From Capra hircus (lineage: Eukaryota; Chordata; Mammalia; Artiodactyla; Bovidae): a DNA stretch of 64,000 nucleotides. The stretch spans positions 60,717,362-60,781,361 of the forward strand of contig NC_030826.1 of NCBI RefSeq assembly GCF_001704415.2, read 5' to 3'. Shown here one piece after another: positions 43,401-46,080 of the stretch (positions are counted from its first letter, which is position 1; every line of letters begins with the position of its first letter). A model generated the notes under the pieces. The model did not search any database and was not told where the DNA came from. It worked only from the letters and a program-made list of their open reading frames with translations. The translations under genes were made by a program, and so were the position numbers.

Positions 43401-44355
43401 GGGGAGAATCTGCCATCTTGACGGAAGAAGTGACCTTGAATCCAAGGACATGCCTGGGGTCAGGGAAGAGGAGGAGGGATGAAAGCTCTGTCTCCTCTCT
43501 CTCTGTCCCTCCCCCTGGGCTTTCCACTGGTGGAACCCCCCAGGAGGAGCCCCCCGAGTTGGGCTCTGGAGCAGAGAGTGGGGTGGAGGAGAGTGAGGGC
43601 GGATGCAGAGCGGCTGGAGGCAGTGGTCCAGCCTTTAGCACGACCCGCACGGCCAATCCAGAACCTCGAGTCCTGTTTTCAGTCTTGTGGCCCCTCTGCC
43701 CGAGCTCTAAGATGCTGAGAGAGAGGACCACGTGGGGAACGTGCATGCCCGCACTCAATCCAAGTTCATTACCCACCTTGCATATTTAAGATCTGTTCGT
43801 GTGTGCCCTTGGTACATGACTAGGCAAATTTGTAAATGAAAGACATGTGCAGTCCTAATACACATCCGTCCTTCTGCAGTTAAACAGAACTTCGACCTGG
43901 AGGAGTACAGCCTGTCCCAGTGCAGCCTGGAGCAGGTGGGTCCGTCATACACATCCCACAGCATCCCAGGTGGCTCGGACGGTAAAGCAGCGTGGGAAAT
44001 CCGAGTTCAGTCCCTGGGTGGGGAAGATCCCCTGGAGAAGGAAATGGCAACCCACTCCAGTATTCTTGCCTGGGAAATCTCATGGACAGAGGCGCCTGGC
44101 AGGCTACAATCCCTGGGGTCCCAGAGAGTCAGACATGGCTGAGTGACTAACACTTTACTCTTCACGGAATATAAAGATCCATGTGCACACACTCTGCACT
44201 CACGTGGGGCTACAGGAAGCAGTGGTCACCCCATCTCTTTATTTCTTCCTCTGTTGCAGGTGTTCCTGGAACTCTGCAAGGAGCAGGAGTGGGACAATTC
44301 TGATGAGGAAGTTGATCTGTCCGTGAAGTGGAAGCTCCTGCCGGAAGAGCCTTAA
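1334..44355 (+). CDS. ABCA9: ABCA9-like ABC transporter, 3' 33 coding exons (gene continues upstream)
   Basis: Spliced coding region of a full-length ABC subfamily A membrane transporter; the family moves lipids or related substrates across membranes using ATP. Exons: 1334-1475, 1718-1903, 3372-3519, 3951-4119, 6049-6110, 6852-6962, 7599-7774, 7962-8081, 8830-8968, 9753-9843, 13072-13211, 14876-14995, 16620-16818, 19402-19568, 20169-20302, 20964-21101, 24751-24858, 26424-26597, 27109-27222, 27376-27495, 30166-30234, 30926-31017, 32180-32300, 33000-33117, 33783-33874, 38240-38400, 39430-39505, 39573-39667, 40690-40809, 40969-41109, 41541-41620, 43880-43935, 44260-44355. All have AG/GT borders and compatible phases, 4075 nt and 1357 residues in all. 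In partial-protein numbering: NBD1 Walker A 251-258, LSGGQ 352-356, Walker B Asp376; NBD2 Walker A 1060-1067, degenerate signature 1155-1162, Walker B Asp1179, H-loop His1213. From memory it matches mammalian ABCA9 better than ABCA8, 10 or 6, for example QIMDYIFSP in TMD2 and NEYGFLGLF. The N-terminal ~260 residues lie outside the window. Confidence 0.88.
1718..1903 (+). CDS. ABCA9: ABCA9 window exon 2 (TMD1 membrane segments)
   Basis: Acceptor cctttcag, donor gtaaga, phase 0 at both ends, 62 codons. It encodes transmembrane helices with the family motif KKPFLTGLVVFLLTVFWG and the LEWILCLLSPFAF segment. Confidence 0.9.
1940..2101 (-). mobile_element. Bov-tA-type SINE, reverse strand
   Basis: Reverse of the tRNA-derived head (GAGCCACCAGGGAAGC at the right end) joined to the BovA body (CCAGAATACTGGAGTGG). 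It lies in the intron after window exon 2. Confidence 0.8.
2203..2475 (+). mobile_element. CHR-type tRNA-derived SINE
   Basis: Head with CCAGTGGTTAAGAATCCACC and a B-box-like GGTTCGATCCCTG, then the CHR body of repeated 'gagcc / cagc' phrases ending near GTGAATAAGTGAATC. Confidence 0.7.
2757..2942 (+). mobile_element. Bov-tA-type SINE
   Basis: Body motifs GAAGATCCCCTGGAGGAGGA, GGCAACCCACTC and ACAGAGGAGCCTGGCGGGCT. Confidence 0.8.
3372..3519 (+). CDS. ABCA9: ABCA9 window exon 3 (end of TMD1)
   Basis: Acceptor tttttccag after a T-rich tract, donor gtaagt. It encodes LIHLDYDVNSN, a short polar loop, then the last TMD1 helix ending LYLDKILP. It ends in phase 1. Confidence 0.9.
3733..3768. repeat. 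18-bp tandem duplication
   Basis: Two perfect copies of TTTATAGATTAAGGATAA at 3733-3750 and 3751-3768 in the intron after window exon 3. Confidence 0.9.
3951..4119 (+). CDS. ABCA9: ABCA9 window exon 4 (TMD1-NBD1 connector)
   Basis: Acceptor ccatgtag, donor gtaatg. It encodes a cytoplasmic connector with WFFLKSSSWFQ, an acidic-polar stretch, and FEPVSPEFHGKEAIR, which leads into NBD1. It begins in phase 1 and ends in phase 2. Confidence 0.88.
4255..4385 (-). mobile_element. CHR-type SINE fragment, reverse strand
   Basis: The right end AAGTCCTAACCACTGGGCTA matches the reversed SINE head; the left part is degraded. Confidence 0.45.
5351..5437. repeat. (TG)n microsatellite with GA interruptions
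   Basis: Alternating GTGTGTGAGTGTG units over about 87 bp, at the 3' end of the adjoining reverse-strand SINE, a common place for microsatellite birth. Confidence 0.9.
5430..5600 (-). mobile_element. Bov-tA-type SINE, reverse strand
   Basis: Reverse motifs GTTAGTCGCCCAG, CCCACCAGGCCTCTGTCCAT and CAGGAATACTGGAG. Confidence 0.75.
6049..6110 (+). CDS. ABCA9: ABCA9 window exon 5 (start of NBD1)
   Basis: Acceptor cttttcag, donor gtaatg, 62 nt. It encodes the first NBD1 strand, IRNLKKAYGRGKHKKVEALE. A decayed copy of its 3' part and of the following intron lies at about 7271-7510. Confidence 0.88.
6515..6700 (-). mobile_element. CHR-type SINE, reverse strand
   Basis: T-rich start, then GACCTGGGATTGAACCC, ending ACTGAACTGCCAGGGAAGTC, the reversed head. 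Confidence 0.65.
6852..6962 (+). CDS. ABCA9: ABCA9 window exon 6 (NBD1 Walker A)
   Basis: It encodes LDIYEGQIT and the Walker A (P-loop) GHSGAGKTT, which binds ATP phosphates, then LLNILSGLSAPTSG. Donor gtgaga is strong. The acceptor aataacgccag lacks a pyrimidine tract directly upstream, so splicing may depend on exon enhancers, but phase and homology fix the border. Confidence 0.88.
7271..7510 (+). pseudogene. Decayed duplicate of ABCA9 exon 5 3' part and intron 5 start
   Basis: The stretch ending at 7320 repeats the end of exon 5 (AAAGTAGAAGCTT then GGAAG) with a donor-like gtgatg. The next ~190 bp parallel intron 5 base by base with scattered changes, for example TTAGCGACGGT, TTAAGAACAGATATTC and TCCAAGTAAA. 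Read in the exon 5 frame, the copy has a TAA shortly before the conserved block, so inclusion would truncate the protein. It lies in intron 6, about 1.2 kb after its source. Confidence 0.75.
7599..7774 (+). CDS. ABCA9: ABCA9 window exon 7 (NBD1 Q-loop)
   Basis: Acceptor cccttccag, donor gtagat. It encodes SVTIYNHSLSE, the Q-loop region GFCPQANVQF with its glutamine intact, and LTVRENLRLFAKIKG. It ends in phase 0. Confidence 0.9.
7962..8081 (+). CDS. ABCA9: ABCA9 window exon 8 (NBD1 signature)
   Basis: Acceptor ctttgttag, donor gtaagt, exactly 40 codons. It contains the ABC signature LSGGQKRK, which contacts ATP across the NBD dimer, followed by LTFGTAILGDPQ. Confidence 0.92.
8262..8286 (+). 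repeat. G-tract run (predicted G-quadruplex)
   Basis: Four runs of four to six G separated by single bases within about 25 bp, in the intron after window exon 8. Confidence 0.7.
8500..8765 (-). mobile_element. L1 3' UTR fragment, reverse strand
   Basis: Resembles reversed artiodactyl L1 3' UTR: GAGATATAGTTGCTTTCCAA, then a C-rich tract and AGAGCTGAGCTCC-like text, ending shortly before window exon 9. Confidence 0.6.
8830..8968 (+). CDS. ABCA9: ABCA9 window exon 9 (NBD1 Walker B, D-loop, H-loop)
   Basis: Acceptor gccatgcag, donor gtgagc. Walker B VLLLDEPTAG is intact, with catalytic Glu after Asp. The D-loop reads GSDP where the family usually has GLDP. The switch (H-loop) position in FSTPFMDEAD is proline; canonical NBDs have His, and my memory of human ABCA9 NBD1 is Gln. 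Confidence 0.9.
9230..9450 (+). mobile_element. Bov-tA-type SINE
   Basis: Head GACTTCCCAGGTGGCTCGGT and body AGAGGGGCCTGGTGGGCTAC ending AGAGTTGGATACAACAGAGC. Confidence 0.8.
9753..9843 (+). CDS. ABCA9: ABCA9 window exon 10 (end of NBD1)
   Basis: Acceptor ccaacttag, donor gtacag. It encodes DRKVFMSNGRLKCAGSSLFL, then KKRWGIGYHL, the conserved end of the NBD1 fold. It ends in phase 2. Confidence 0.9.
10045..10255 (+). mobile_element. Bov-tA-type SINE
   Basis: TTCTCTTGTGGCTCAGTGG through GAAGATCCCCTGGAGGAGG to AGTTGGACATAACTTAGC and a short A-rich tail. Confidence 0.85.
10530..10605 (-). mobile_element. BovA-derived SINE fragment with TTAG repeat, reverse strand
   Basis: A short (TTAG)n run precedes CAGTCGCTCAGTCGTGTCC and a truncated body ending CAGGCTCC. 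Confidence 0.65.
10715..10885 (-). mobile_element. Bov-tA-type SINE, reverse strand
   Basis: AGTCACTCAGTCTTGTCC through CAAGAATACTGGAGTGGG to CCAGTCTCCCACATTGCAAT. Confidence 0.8.
11015..11475 (-). mobile_element. BovB LINE 3' fragment, reverse strand
   Basis: Reverse BovB text: CATCCAACCATCTCATCCTC, TTGGATCTCCTTGCAGTCC and AAAAGCATCGGTGC, ending in the region before the RT 3' part. Confidence 0.85.
12190..12340 (-). mobile_element. CHR-type SINE, reverse strand
   Basis: TTTACTTATTTCCTTGGCTG, then GATTGAACCTGGGCCCC and CACTGGACCACTAGGCAAGT. Confidence 0.7.
13072..13211 (+). CDS. ABCA9: ABCA9 window exon 11 (post-NBD1 regulatory domain)
   Basis: Acceptor aaacatcag, donor gtaaca. Read in phase 2 it gives SLHLNETC, VKHHIPDAKLTAQSEEKL and LPLERTNKFP. 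An upstream AG at 13023-13024 (gtatag) could be misread as the acceptor, but using it breaks the phase. Confidence 0.88.
14365..14580 (-). mobile_element. Bov-tA-type SINE, reverse strand
   Basis: TTAAGCTGTGTCCAACTCTT, CAGGCAAGAATGCTGGAGTG and CGAGCCACCTGGGAAGCCC. Confidence 0.8.
14876..14995 (+). CDS. ABCA9: ABCA9 window exon 12
   Basis: Acceptor cctatttttag, donor gtaata. It encodes DLYRDLESCSNQGIENYGVS, then MTTLNEVFLKLEGKS, the conserved end of the first regulatory domain. Phase 1 on both sides. Confidence 0.9.
15378..15480 (+). mobile_element. Bov-tA-type SINE, 3' truncated
   Basis: Head GCCTTCTCTGGTGGCTCAGT and GGTCCGATCCCTGGGTCAGG, stopping after GGAATGGCAGCC. Confidence 0.7.
15797..16015 (+). 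mobile_element. Bov-tA-type SINE
   Basis: CTTCCCTTGTGGCTCAGATG through GGAGCCTGGCGGGCTACAGT and AGAGTCAGACATGAATAAGC. Confidence 0.85.
16445..16585 (+). mobile_element. BovB-3'-derived SINE (ART2A-like)
   Basis: GGCATCACTGACTCAATGGA through CGGATACGACTGAGCGACTG with a short A-rich tail; it ends about 35 bp before window exon 13. Confidence 0.8.
16620..16818 (+). CDS. ABCA9: ABCA9 window exon 13 (linker to TMD2)
   Basis: Acceptor cctttgtag, donor gtgagt. The first half is a variable polar linker rich in Ser, Gly and Glu. The second half is conserved, LALWRQQLCAVAKVRFLKLK, the cytoplasmic lead into the first helix of TMD2. A SINE ends only about 35 bp upstream of the acceptor. Confidence 0.88.
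16970..17275 (-). mobile_element. SINE fragment followed by L1 3' UTR, both reversed
   Basis: GTGTCGCTAAGTTGAGCCCA up to about 17050 is BovA-derived. From about 17065, GGTGGACAGTGAAGGGACTC and a pyrimidine-rich stretch to CTGGCAACCATAAG resemble reversed L1 3' UTR, also seen at 36.2 kb. Confidence 0.6.
17695..18221 (+). mobile_element. L1 3' end with poly(A)
   Basis: ATGGAAGCAGCCTAGATGTC, GAATGGATGAAGAAGCTGTG and CAACACAACATTGTAAAGCA, then an A tail at about 18209-18220: a 5'-truncated L1 in sense orientation in intron 13. Confidence 0.8.
18250..18385 (-). mobile_element. BovA-type SINE fragment, reverse strand
   Basis: GTTGCTCAGTCGTGTCCGAC, then CAAGAGTACTGGAGTGGGC, placed just after the L1 A tail. 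Confidence 0.75.
19402..19568 (+). CDS. ABCA9: ABCA9 window exon 14 (TMD2 helix 1, extracytoplasmic loop)
   Basis: Acceptor ctccttcag, donor gtgagc. It encodes the short hydrophobic LLLFGITFGPQLLEH, then loop sequence with LSPNMYFLSPGQPP and LLVINRTG. It contains one NRT N-glycosylation sequon. Confidence 0.88.
20169..20302 (+). CDS. ABCA9: ABCA9 window exon 15 (extracytoplasmic loop)
   Basis: Acceptor gcatgatag, donor gtatgc. It encodes SIDDFIHSLRHQNIDLEVDA, then FGARNGPNESSYNGAITV. It contains an NES sequon in the large loop of TMD2. It ends in phase 0. Confidence 0.9.
20525..20700 (-). mobile_element. Bov-tA-type SINE, reverse strand
   Basis: CAGGCCAGAGTACTGGAGTG, GGGATCGAACCCAGGTCTCC and TACCAGCTGAGCCACAAG. 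Confidence 0.8.
20964..21101 (+). CDS. ABCA9: ABCA9 window exon 16 (extracytoplasmic loop)
   Basis: Acceptor atgctttag, donor gtaagc, 46 codons, phase 0 at both ends. It encodes FSIACNTKRLNCFPVLMDII, then SNGLLGMLNSSEH, the conserved loop segment with two cysteines. An NSS sequon is present. Confidence 0.92.
21135..21345 (+). mobile_element. BovB LINE 3' end
   Basis: It begins at GACTCTGATGCTGGGAGGGA and ends GAGCGACTGAACTGAACTGA; sense orientation, immediately after window exon 16. Confidence 0.85.
21730..22010 (+). mobile_element. CHR-type tRNA-derived SINE
   Basis: GGGCTTCCCTGGTGGCTCAG head and a long CHR body (CCACTAAGTCTGTGGCC and related phrases), ending in ACAGATAAAAGCAG. Confidence 0.75.
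23680..23890 (+). mobile_element. Bov-tA-type SINE
   Basis: TTGGTTGCTCAGAGGGTAAA, GGTTCGATCCCTGGGTCAGG and ACATGACTGAGCGACTAACA. Confidence 0.85.
24751..24858 (+). CDS. ABCA9: ABCA9 window exon 17 (TMD2 helix)
   Basis: Acceptor gatttcag, donor gtaaga, 36 codons. It encodes YEHGYLGMAFFWIPG, then CFAPYIAMGSIGDYK, matching the family pattern before the next exon's SQLRISGLYPSAYWF. Confidence 0.9.
24900..25035 (+). mobile_element. L1 3' terminus fragment
   Basis: GAAACCAACACGACATTGTC, then AATCAACTATACCCCCATA and an A-rich end, directly following window exon 17. Confidence 0.6.
25155..25515 (-). mobile_element. L1 3' UTR fragment with C-rich tract, reverse strand
   Basis: TTTTTTATTGGAGTATAACC, a long C/T tract at 25250-25360 and GTGCGCAGCGCAGCAGCTCC. 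The C tract means G runs on the other strand, as in known L1 3' UTRs. Confidence 0.65.
26424..26597 (+). CDS. ABCA9: ABCA9 window exon 18 (TMD2 core)
   Basis: Acceptor ctttatcag, donor gtaagt, 58 codons. It encodes SQLRISGLYPSAYWFGQALA, then a hydrophobic helix with LLLMQIMDYIFSP. The QIMDYIFSP segment is one of the strings that points to ABCA9 over ABCA8. Confidence 0.92.
26725..27045 (-). mobile_element. BovB LINE 3' fragment, reverse strand
   Basis: TCAGTCCCTAAGTTGTGTCC, CCATCCAACCATCTCATCCT and CTTCCAGGGAATATGCAGGG; about 60 bp before window exon 19. Confidence 0.85.
27109..27222 (+). CDS. ABCA9: ABCA9 window exon 19 (TMD2)
   Basis: Acceptor attttcag, donor gtaagt, 38 codons. It encodes IGYVSSLVFLTYVISFIFRR, then GRENSGIWSFFFLL: a membrane helix, a short basic loop and the start of the next helix. 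Confidence 0.92.
27376..27495 (+). CDS. ABCA9: ABCA9 window exon 20 (TMD2)
   Basis: Acceptor tattttag, donor gtgagt, 40 codons. It encodes two hydrophobic segments around NEYGFLGLFLC and PPFTLIGVLLIFSE. NEYGFLGLF fits ABCA9 as I recall it. Confidence 0.92.
27500..28670. other. Intron 20, no recognised element
   Basis: Intron between window exons 20 and 21. Purine-rich on the + strand from about 28000. I recognise no gene, SINE or LINE here. Confidence 0.4.
28675..28910 (+). mobile_element. L1 3' end fragment
   Basis: Contains GGACAGCGAGCTAGCGGG, CCTGTGACGACCTAGAGGG and AGAAACCAACACAACGTTGT, close to the L1 at 17.7-18.2 kb. Confidence 0.7.
28915..30160. other. Intron 20 second part, no recognised element
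   Basis: Mostly unique-looking purine-rich sequence, becoming GC-rich at 29720-30000. The perfect direct repeat GTCACAGGCGTCC around 29755-29780 is the only local structure noted. Confidence 0.4.
30166..30234 (+). CDS. ABCA9: ABCA9 window exon 21 (TMD2)
   Basis: Short exon of 23 codons with acceptor gtttcacag and donor gtaaga. It encodes ISPDSVDYLGASEQQ and the start of the last TMD2 helix. A gt inside the exon at CAG|gttgca could be mistaken for the donor, but the longer form keeps the family sequence. Confidence 0.87.
30450..30725 (-). mobile_element. CHR-type SINE, reverse strand
   Basis: TTTATTCATTTACTTAAAAA, CTCTCTCTGGTTGCGGAGAG, GGGATCGAACCCACGTCCCC and GTCACCAGGGAAGCCC. Confidence 0.75.
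30926..31017 (+). CDS. ABCA9: ABCA9 window exon 22 (last TMD2 helix)
   Basis: Acceptor ctccccag. It encodes PYLHFFIFLFILRCLEMKF, then basic residues RKKPMRKDPVF, the membrane exit. The donor gttaac is weak after the GT. It ends in phase 2. Confidence 0.88.
31140..31215 (-). mobile_element. BovB/BovA-derived fragment, reverse strand
   Basis: GTGTTCACTCAGTCCTGTCC through GGCTTCCCTGTCCATCACCA. Confidence 0.65.
31216..32024. other. Intron 22 interior, no recognised element
   Basis: No exon-like or repeat signal recognised between the SINE pieces at 31140 and 32025. Confidence 0.4.
32025..32070 (-). mobile_element. Bov-tA head fragment, reverse strand
   Basis: ATTCTTTACCAGCTGAGCCA and CAGGGAAAGCCC remain of a SINE head. 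Confidence 0.55.
32180..32300 (+). CDS. ABCA9: ABCA9 window exon 23 (TMD2-NBD2 connector)
   Basis: Acceptor gcttgtag, donor gtaaga. It encodes ISPRSSAVFANPEKPEGEDE, then DVQMERRRTADA, the acidic connector before NBD2. The last 31 bases of the exon plus gta are tandemly repeated immediately downstream, creating a second gt 34 bp away. Only the first donor preserves the frame. Confidence 0.88.
32270..32337 (+). repeat. 34-bp tandem duplication across the exon 23 donor
   Basis: Two copies of a 34-bp unit starting AGACGCCGTGGCCGC and ending GGAGGAGGTA, at 32270-32303 and 32304-32337. The unit holds the last 31 bases of exon 23 plus gta, so the exon end and GT dinucleotide occur twice (gtaaga, then gtagag). 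Confidence 0.93.
33000..33117 (+). CDS. ABCA9: ABCA9 window exon 24 (start of NBD2)
   Basis: Acceptor cttttccag, donor gtggga. It encodes IVASCLRKEYAGRKKNCF, then a lysine-rich stretch and RNVSFCVKK, the first NBD2 strands. It ends in phase 1. Confidence 0.9.
33783..33874 (+). CDS. ABCA9: ABCA9 window exon 25 (NBD2 Walker A)
   Basis: Acceptor ttccttcag, donor gtcagt. It encodes GEVIGLLGHNGAGKST, the NBD2 P-loop with its lysine intact, then VKMITGDARPTAGQ. It ends in phase 0. Confidence 0.92.
34400..34580 (-). mobile_element. CHR-type SINE, reverse strand
   Basis: ATATTTATTTATTTATCTGC, GCAATTGAACCTGGGCCCC and CAGGCCACCAAGGAAGTCG. Confidence 0.65.
35012..35712. repeat. 33-bp CpG-rich minisatellite, about 21 units, with AP-1-type sites
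   Basis: The phrase TGCTCG recurs 21 times from 35045 to 35704 with spacing 32-35 bp, mostly 33. Units differ mainly at one place, reading atctgtgac, cgccgtgac or atctggatt, and the first two types interleave in part of the array. Thirteen units carry TGACTCA, the consensus AP-1/TRE site. A 33-bp period keeps reading frames open on both strands, which explains the long open frames here; I see no evidence that they are genes. It lies in the 4.4-kb intron between window exons 25 and 26. Confidence 0.93.
36195..37465 (-). mobile_element. L1 3' UTR (reverse) split by a BovB insertion
   Basis: Reversed L1 text runs from about 36195 (TTCACATTGCCGATTAACAG) to about 36534 and resumes at about 37327 (CTCATTTGTATCATTTCTTT) to CTAGGTCCATCCATG. 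The intervening piece is BovB. Confidence 0.75.
36535..37325 (-). mobile_element. BovB LINE 3' fragment inserted in L1, reverse strand
   Basis: From CACTCAGTCATGTCCGACTC to TCCTCTGTGTATCTGAGG. It covers the 3' part of the RT-downstream coding region and the 3' UTR, frame broken. Confidence 0.87.
37780..37995 (+). mobile_element. Bov-tA-type SINE
   Basis: GGCTTACCAGGTGGCTCAGT, CCCATGGACAGAGGAGCCTG and GAGTCAGACACGACATAGCG. Confidence 0.85.
38240..38400 (+). CDS. ABCA9: ABCA9 window exon 26 (NBD2 Q-loop)
   Basis: Acceptor tctctgcag, donor gtgcgt, after a 4.4-kb intron. It encodes GFLGYCPQESALWPSLTVRE, with Q-loop glutamine intact, then HLEVSAAVKGLRRADAAAA. The exon is strikingly GC-rich, and several residues differ from the family toward Ala, Arg, Gly and Pro. 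Confidence 0.9.
38560..39175 (-). mobile_element. L1 3' UTR, reverse strand
   Basis: ATGTATAGTTGACTTACAAT, GGTAACTGCAAGCTTGTTTC, CAGTTGACCACTGATGGGCA and CTACTGTAAATAGAGCCACC: a long reversed artiodactyl L1 3' end. Confidence 0.8.
39430..39505 (+). CDS. ABCA9: ABCA9 window exon 27 (NBD2 signature region)
   Basis: Acceptor ccccgcag, donor gtagga. It encodes LADALKLQDQM, then LPEGAKRK at the place of the ABC signature. The family already has a degenerate form here (LSEGIKRK in human, from memory). The loss of the signature serine in this copy goes further. Confidence 0.88.
39573..39667 (+). CDS. ABCA9: ABCA9 window exon 28 (NBD2 Walker B)
   Basis: Acceptor ctgttgcag, donor gtgagg, only 67 bp after the previous exon. 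It encodes LSFALSILGSPAVLLLDEPT, then TGMDPEG, Walker B and D-loop with Asp-Glu intact. It ends inside the Trp codon. Confidence 0.9.
39700..40688. other. Intron 28 with a short reversed L1 3' piece
   Basis: AT-rich intron between window exons 28 and 29. Only 40225-40360 (TTCTTTTATTGATGTATAAT and following) looks like L1 3' UTR; I recognise nothing else. Confidence 0.45.
40690..40809 (+). CDS. ABCA9: ABCA9 window exon 29 (NBD2 H-loop)
   Basis: Acceptor cacttcag, donor gtgggt. It encodes FRNTARGALLTTHSMAEAEA, then VCDRVAVMVSG. The H-loop histidine is present here, in contrast to NBD1. Confidence 0.9.
40969..41109 (+). CDS. ABCA9: ABCA9 window exon 30 (C-terminal NBD2)
   Basis: Acceptor cacctccag. 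It encodes CVGSIQHLKSKFGRGYLLEM, then IFPQAARQE, the end of the NBD2 fold and the start of the C-terminal domain. The donor gtcaat matches poorly beyond the GT, but the next exon continues the family sequence in phase. Confidence 0.87.
41541..41620 (+). CDS. ABCA9: ABCA9 window exon 31 (C-terminal domain)
   Basis: Acceptor cgcccccag, donor gtgaga. It encodes ASLLVYKLPVEDVHPLSHAF, then a short tail to the exon end in phase 1. Confidence 0.9.
41758..41960 (+). mobile_element. Bov-tA-type SINE
   Basis: GGGCTTCCCCTGTGGCTCAG through GTCGGACACGACTGAGCGAC. Confidence 0.85.
42120..42290 (+). mobile_element. CHR-type tRNA-derived SINE
   Basis: GGGGGCTTCCCTGAGTCTAG, AAGTTCGATCCTTGGTGG, AACAAATTCAATAAAGACTT. 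The same short subfamily appears at 52.6 kb. Confidence 0.65.
42708..42925 (+). mobile_element. Bov-tA-type SINE
   Basis: GGCTTCCCTGGTGGCTCAGC, GATCCCCTGGAGAAGGAAAT and a tail ACTAAACAGCAACAGCAA. Confidence 0.87.
43118..43240 (+). mobile_element. Short CHR-type SINE
   Basis: GGCTTCCCTGGTGGTCCAGT, GGTTTGATTCCTGATCAGGG, then an A tail at 43209-43220. Confidence 0.65.
43880..43935 (+). CDS. ABCA9: ABCA9 window exon 32 (C-terminal domain)
   Basis: Acceptor cttctgcag, donor gtgggt, 56 nt. It encodes VKQNFDLEEYSLSQCSLEQ. A 55-nt decayed copy lies at 50787-50841. Confidence 0.92.
43965..44150 (+). mobile_element. Bov-tA-type SINE in the last ABCA9 intron
   Basis: CATCCCAGGTGGCTCGGACG through GTCAGACATGGCTGAGTGAC. 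The matching pseudogene intron (50842-50964) lacks it, so it inserted after the duplication or was never present in that copy. Confidence 0.85.
44260..44355 (+). CDS. ABCA9: ABCA9 last coding exon and TAA stop
   Basis: Acceptor ctgttgcag. It encodes VFLELCKEQEWDN, an acidic stretch, and the end VKWKLLPEEP followed by TAA. The C-terminal pattern VKWKLL-x-EEP is shared by ABCA8 and ABCA9. A copy with one deletion lies at 50965-51062. Confidence 0.93.
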   Translation: MFLELCKEQEWDNSDEEVDLSVKWKLLPEEP

Positions 44356-44696
44356 AGCCCAAATCCGCGATTTTTAAGACAACATTTTATAGCGTCAATA
44401 TACCTTGGCTCAGATATGATTTCAAAATGCTTTTGAAACTCACATCATCACTTTTCTCAATAACATGCTGGATAGTGGGACTAAGGAGTAAGGTCAGAGC
44501 ACTGACCAGGTCAGCCTGACTGGTCAGGCTCAGCGGACCAGGTAGCCTCTGAAACAGCAACTGAACCCAGTGTTTCATACAGCAGCAGATTTTAAAATGC
44601 ACCTGATTATGGAATTTTTATGTTTCTGAGAATGATACAGAAAATAATTTTCTTTCTCTGACCTTTAGAATCTTAACTATTTTCTCATCTTTTTAA
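44356..44696 (+). other. ABCA9 3' UTR before a SINE
   Basis: Non-coding sequence after the stop, with recognisable similarity to the sequence following the pseudogene last exon (about 51063-51400). I see no AATAAA or ATTAAA here; only AATAAT at about 44643. Overlapping hairpin-forming inverted repeats lie at 44503-44530. The true 3' end may be at AATAAT, inside the repeats, or farther downstream. Confidence 0.5.
44503..44530 (+). repeat. Overlapping inverted repeats in the ABCA9 3' UTR
   Basis: Perfect 8-bp arms AGCCTGAC (44513-44520) and GTCAGGCT (44523-44530) with a 2-nt spacer. They overlap a second pair, TGACCAG (44503-44509) and CTGGTCA (44520-44526). The two stems cannot form together. 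Confidence 0.7.
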
Positions 44697-44905
44697 GTAG
44701 GCAGGTGGCTAAATGGTAAAGATTTTGGCTGCCGATGCAGAAGACACAGGTTTGATCCCTGGGTCAGGAATATCCCCTGGAGAAGGGCATGGCAGCCCAC
44801 TCCAGTATTCTTGCCTGGGAAATCCCATGGACAGAGGAGCCTGGCGGGCTGCATAGGATCACAAGAGTTGGGCAGGACTAAACAATGACTGAACAACAAC
44901 AAAGA
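44697..44905 (+). mobile_element. Bov-tA-type SINE in the 3' flank
   Basis: Head GGCAGGTGGCTAAATGGTAA, body GGAATATCCCCTGGAGAAGG, end CTGAACAACAACAAAG. Confidence 0.8.
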
Positions 44906-45174
44906 CAAAGTGAGACAGGACGCTGGCCGTTTGCTGCAGGGAGGTGGAATCTGATCGTTTCACGGCAGCGCAGTCTTGCTCTTTCCGTTCCTTTTTCACC
45001 TGTTCTTAATTAACTCTCCTCCGTTTCCTGTCACTTCTCAGATTTCACTGCACAGTCATGCTTCATCTGTTGTGATGATACAGGAAACGTGAAACCCGTT
45101 AAAATGGTCGTACTGAGAAACTGAACGTTAAAGTCGAGGAAAGTTTTTTAAAAACACATCTTACAATTCTGAAT

Positions 45175-46080
45175 CACAACAAACTGTGGAAAATTCTGAA
45201 AGAGATGGGAATACCAGACCACCTGACCTGCCTCTTGAGAAATCTGTATGCAGATCAGGAAGCAACACTTAGAACTGGACATGGAACAACAGACTGGTTC
45301 CAAATTGGGAAAGGGGTACGTCAATGCTGTATATTGTCACCCTGCTTATTTAACTTACATGCAGGGTACATCATGAAAACACTGGGCTGGAAGAAGCACA
45401 AGCTGGAATCAAGACTGGGGGGAGAAATATCAATAACATCAGATATGTAGATGACACCACCCTTATGGCATAAAGCAATATTATTTTTGGAGGCTCCAAA
45501 ATCACTGCAGATGGTGACTGCAGCCATGAAATTAAAAAGACACTTACTTGTTGGGAGAAAAGTGATGACCAACCTAGACCGAATATTAAAAAGTAGAGAC
45601 GTTACTTTGCCAACAAAGGTCCGTCTTGTCAAGGCTATAGTTTTTCCAGTAGTCATGTATGGATGTGAGAGTTGGACTGTGAAGAAAGCTGAGCGCTGAA
45701 GAATTGATGCTTTTGAACTGTGGTGTTGGAGAAGACTCTTGAGAGTCCCTTGGACTGCAAGGAGATCCAACCAGTCCATCCTAAAGGAAGTCAGTCATCA
45801 GAATGTTCATTGGAAGGACTGATGCTGAAGCTGAAACTCCAATACTTAGGTCACCTGATGTGAAGAACTGACCCATTTAAAAAGACCCTGATGTGGGAAA
45901 GAATGAAGGTGGGAGGAGAAGGGGATGACAGAGGATGAGATGGCTGGATATCATCACCAACTCGATGGGCATGAGTTTGAGTAAACTCCGGGAGTTGCTG
46001 ATGGACAGGCAGGCCTGGTGTGCTGCAGTCCATGGGGTCACAAAGAGTTGGCCACGACTGAGCAACTGAACTGAGCTGAT
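45175..46080 (+). mobile_element. BovB LINE 3' half, internally deleted
   Basis: It begins inside the RT region (CTGTGGAAAATTCTGAAAGA). The catalytic motif reads Tyr-Val-Asp-Asp at 45444-45455, then stops and an internal deletion follow (GGCATAAAGCAATATTATTT). It continues to the 3' end GAGCAACTGAACTGAGCTGA. Not functional. Confidence 0.87.
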
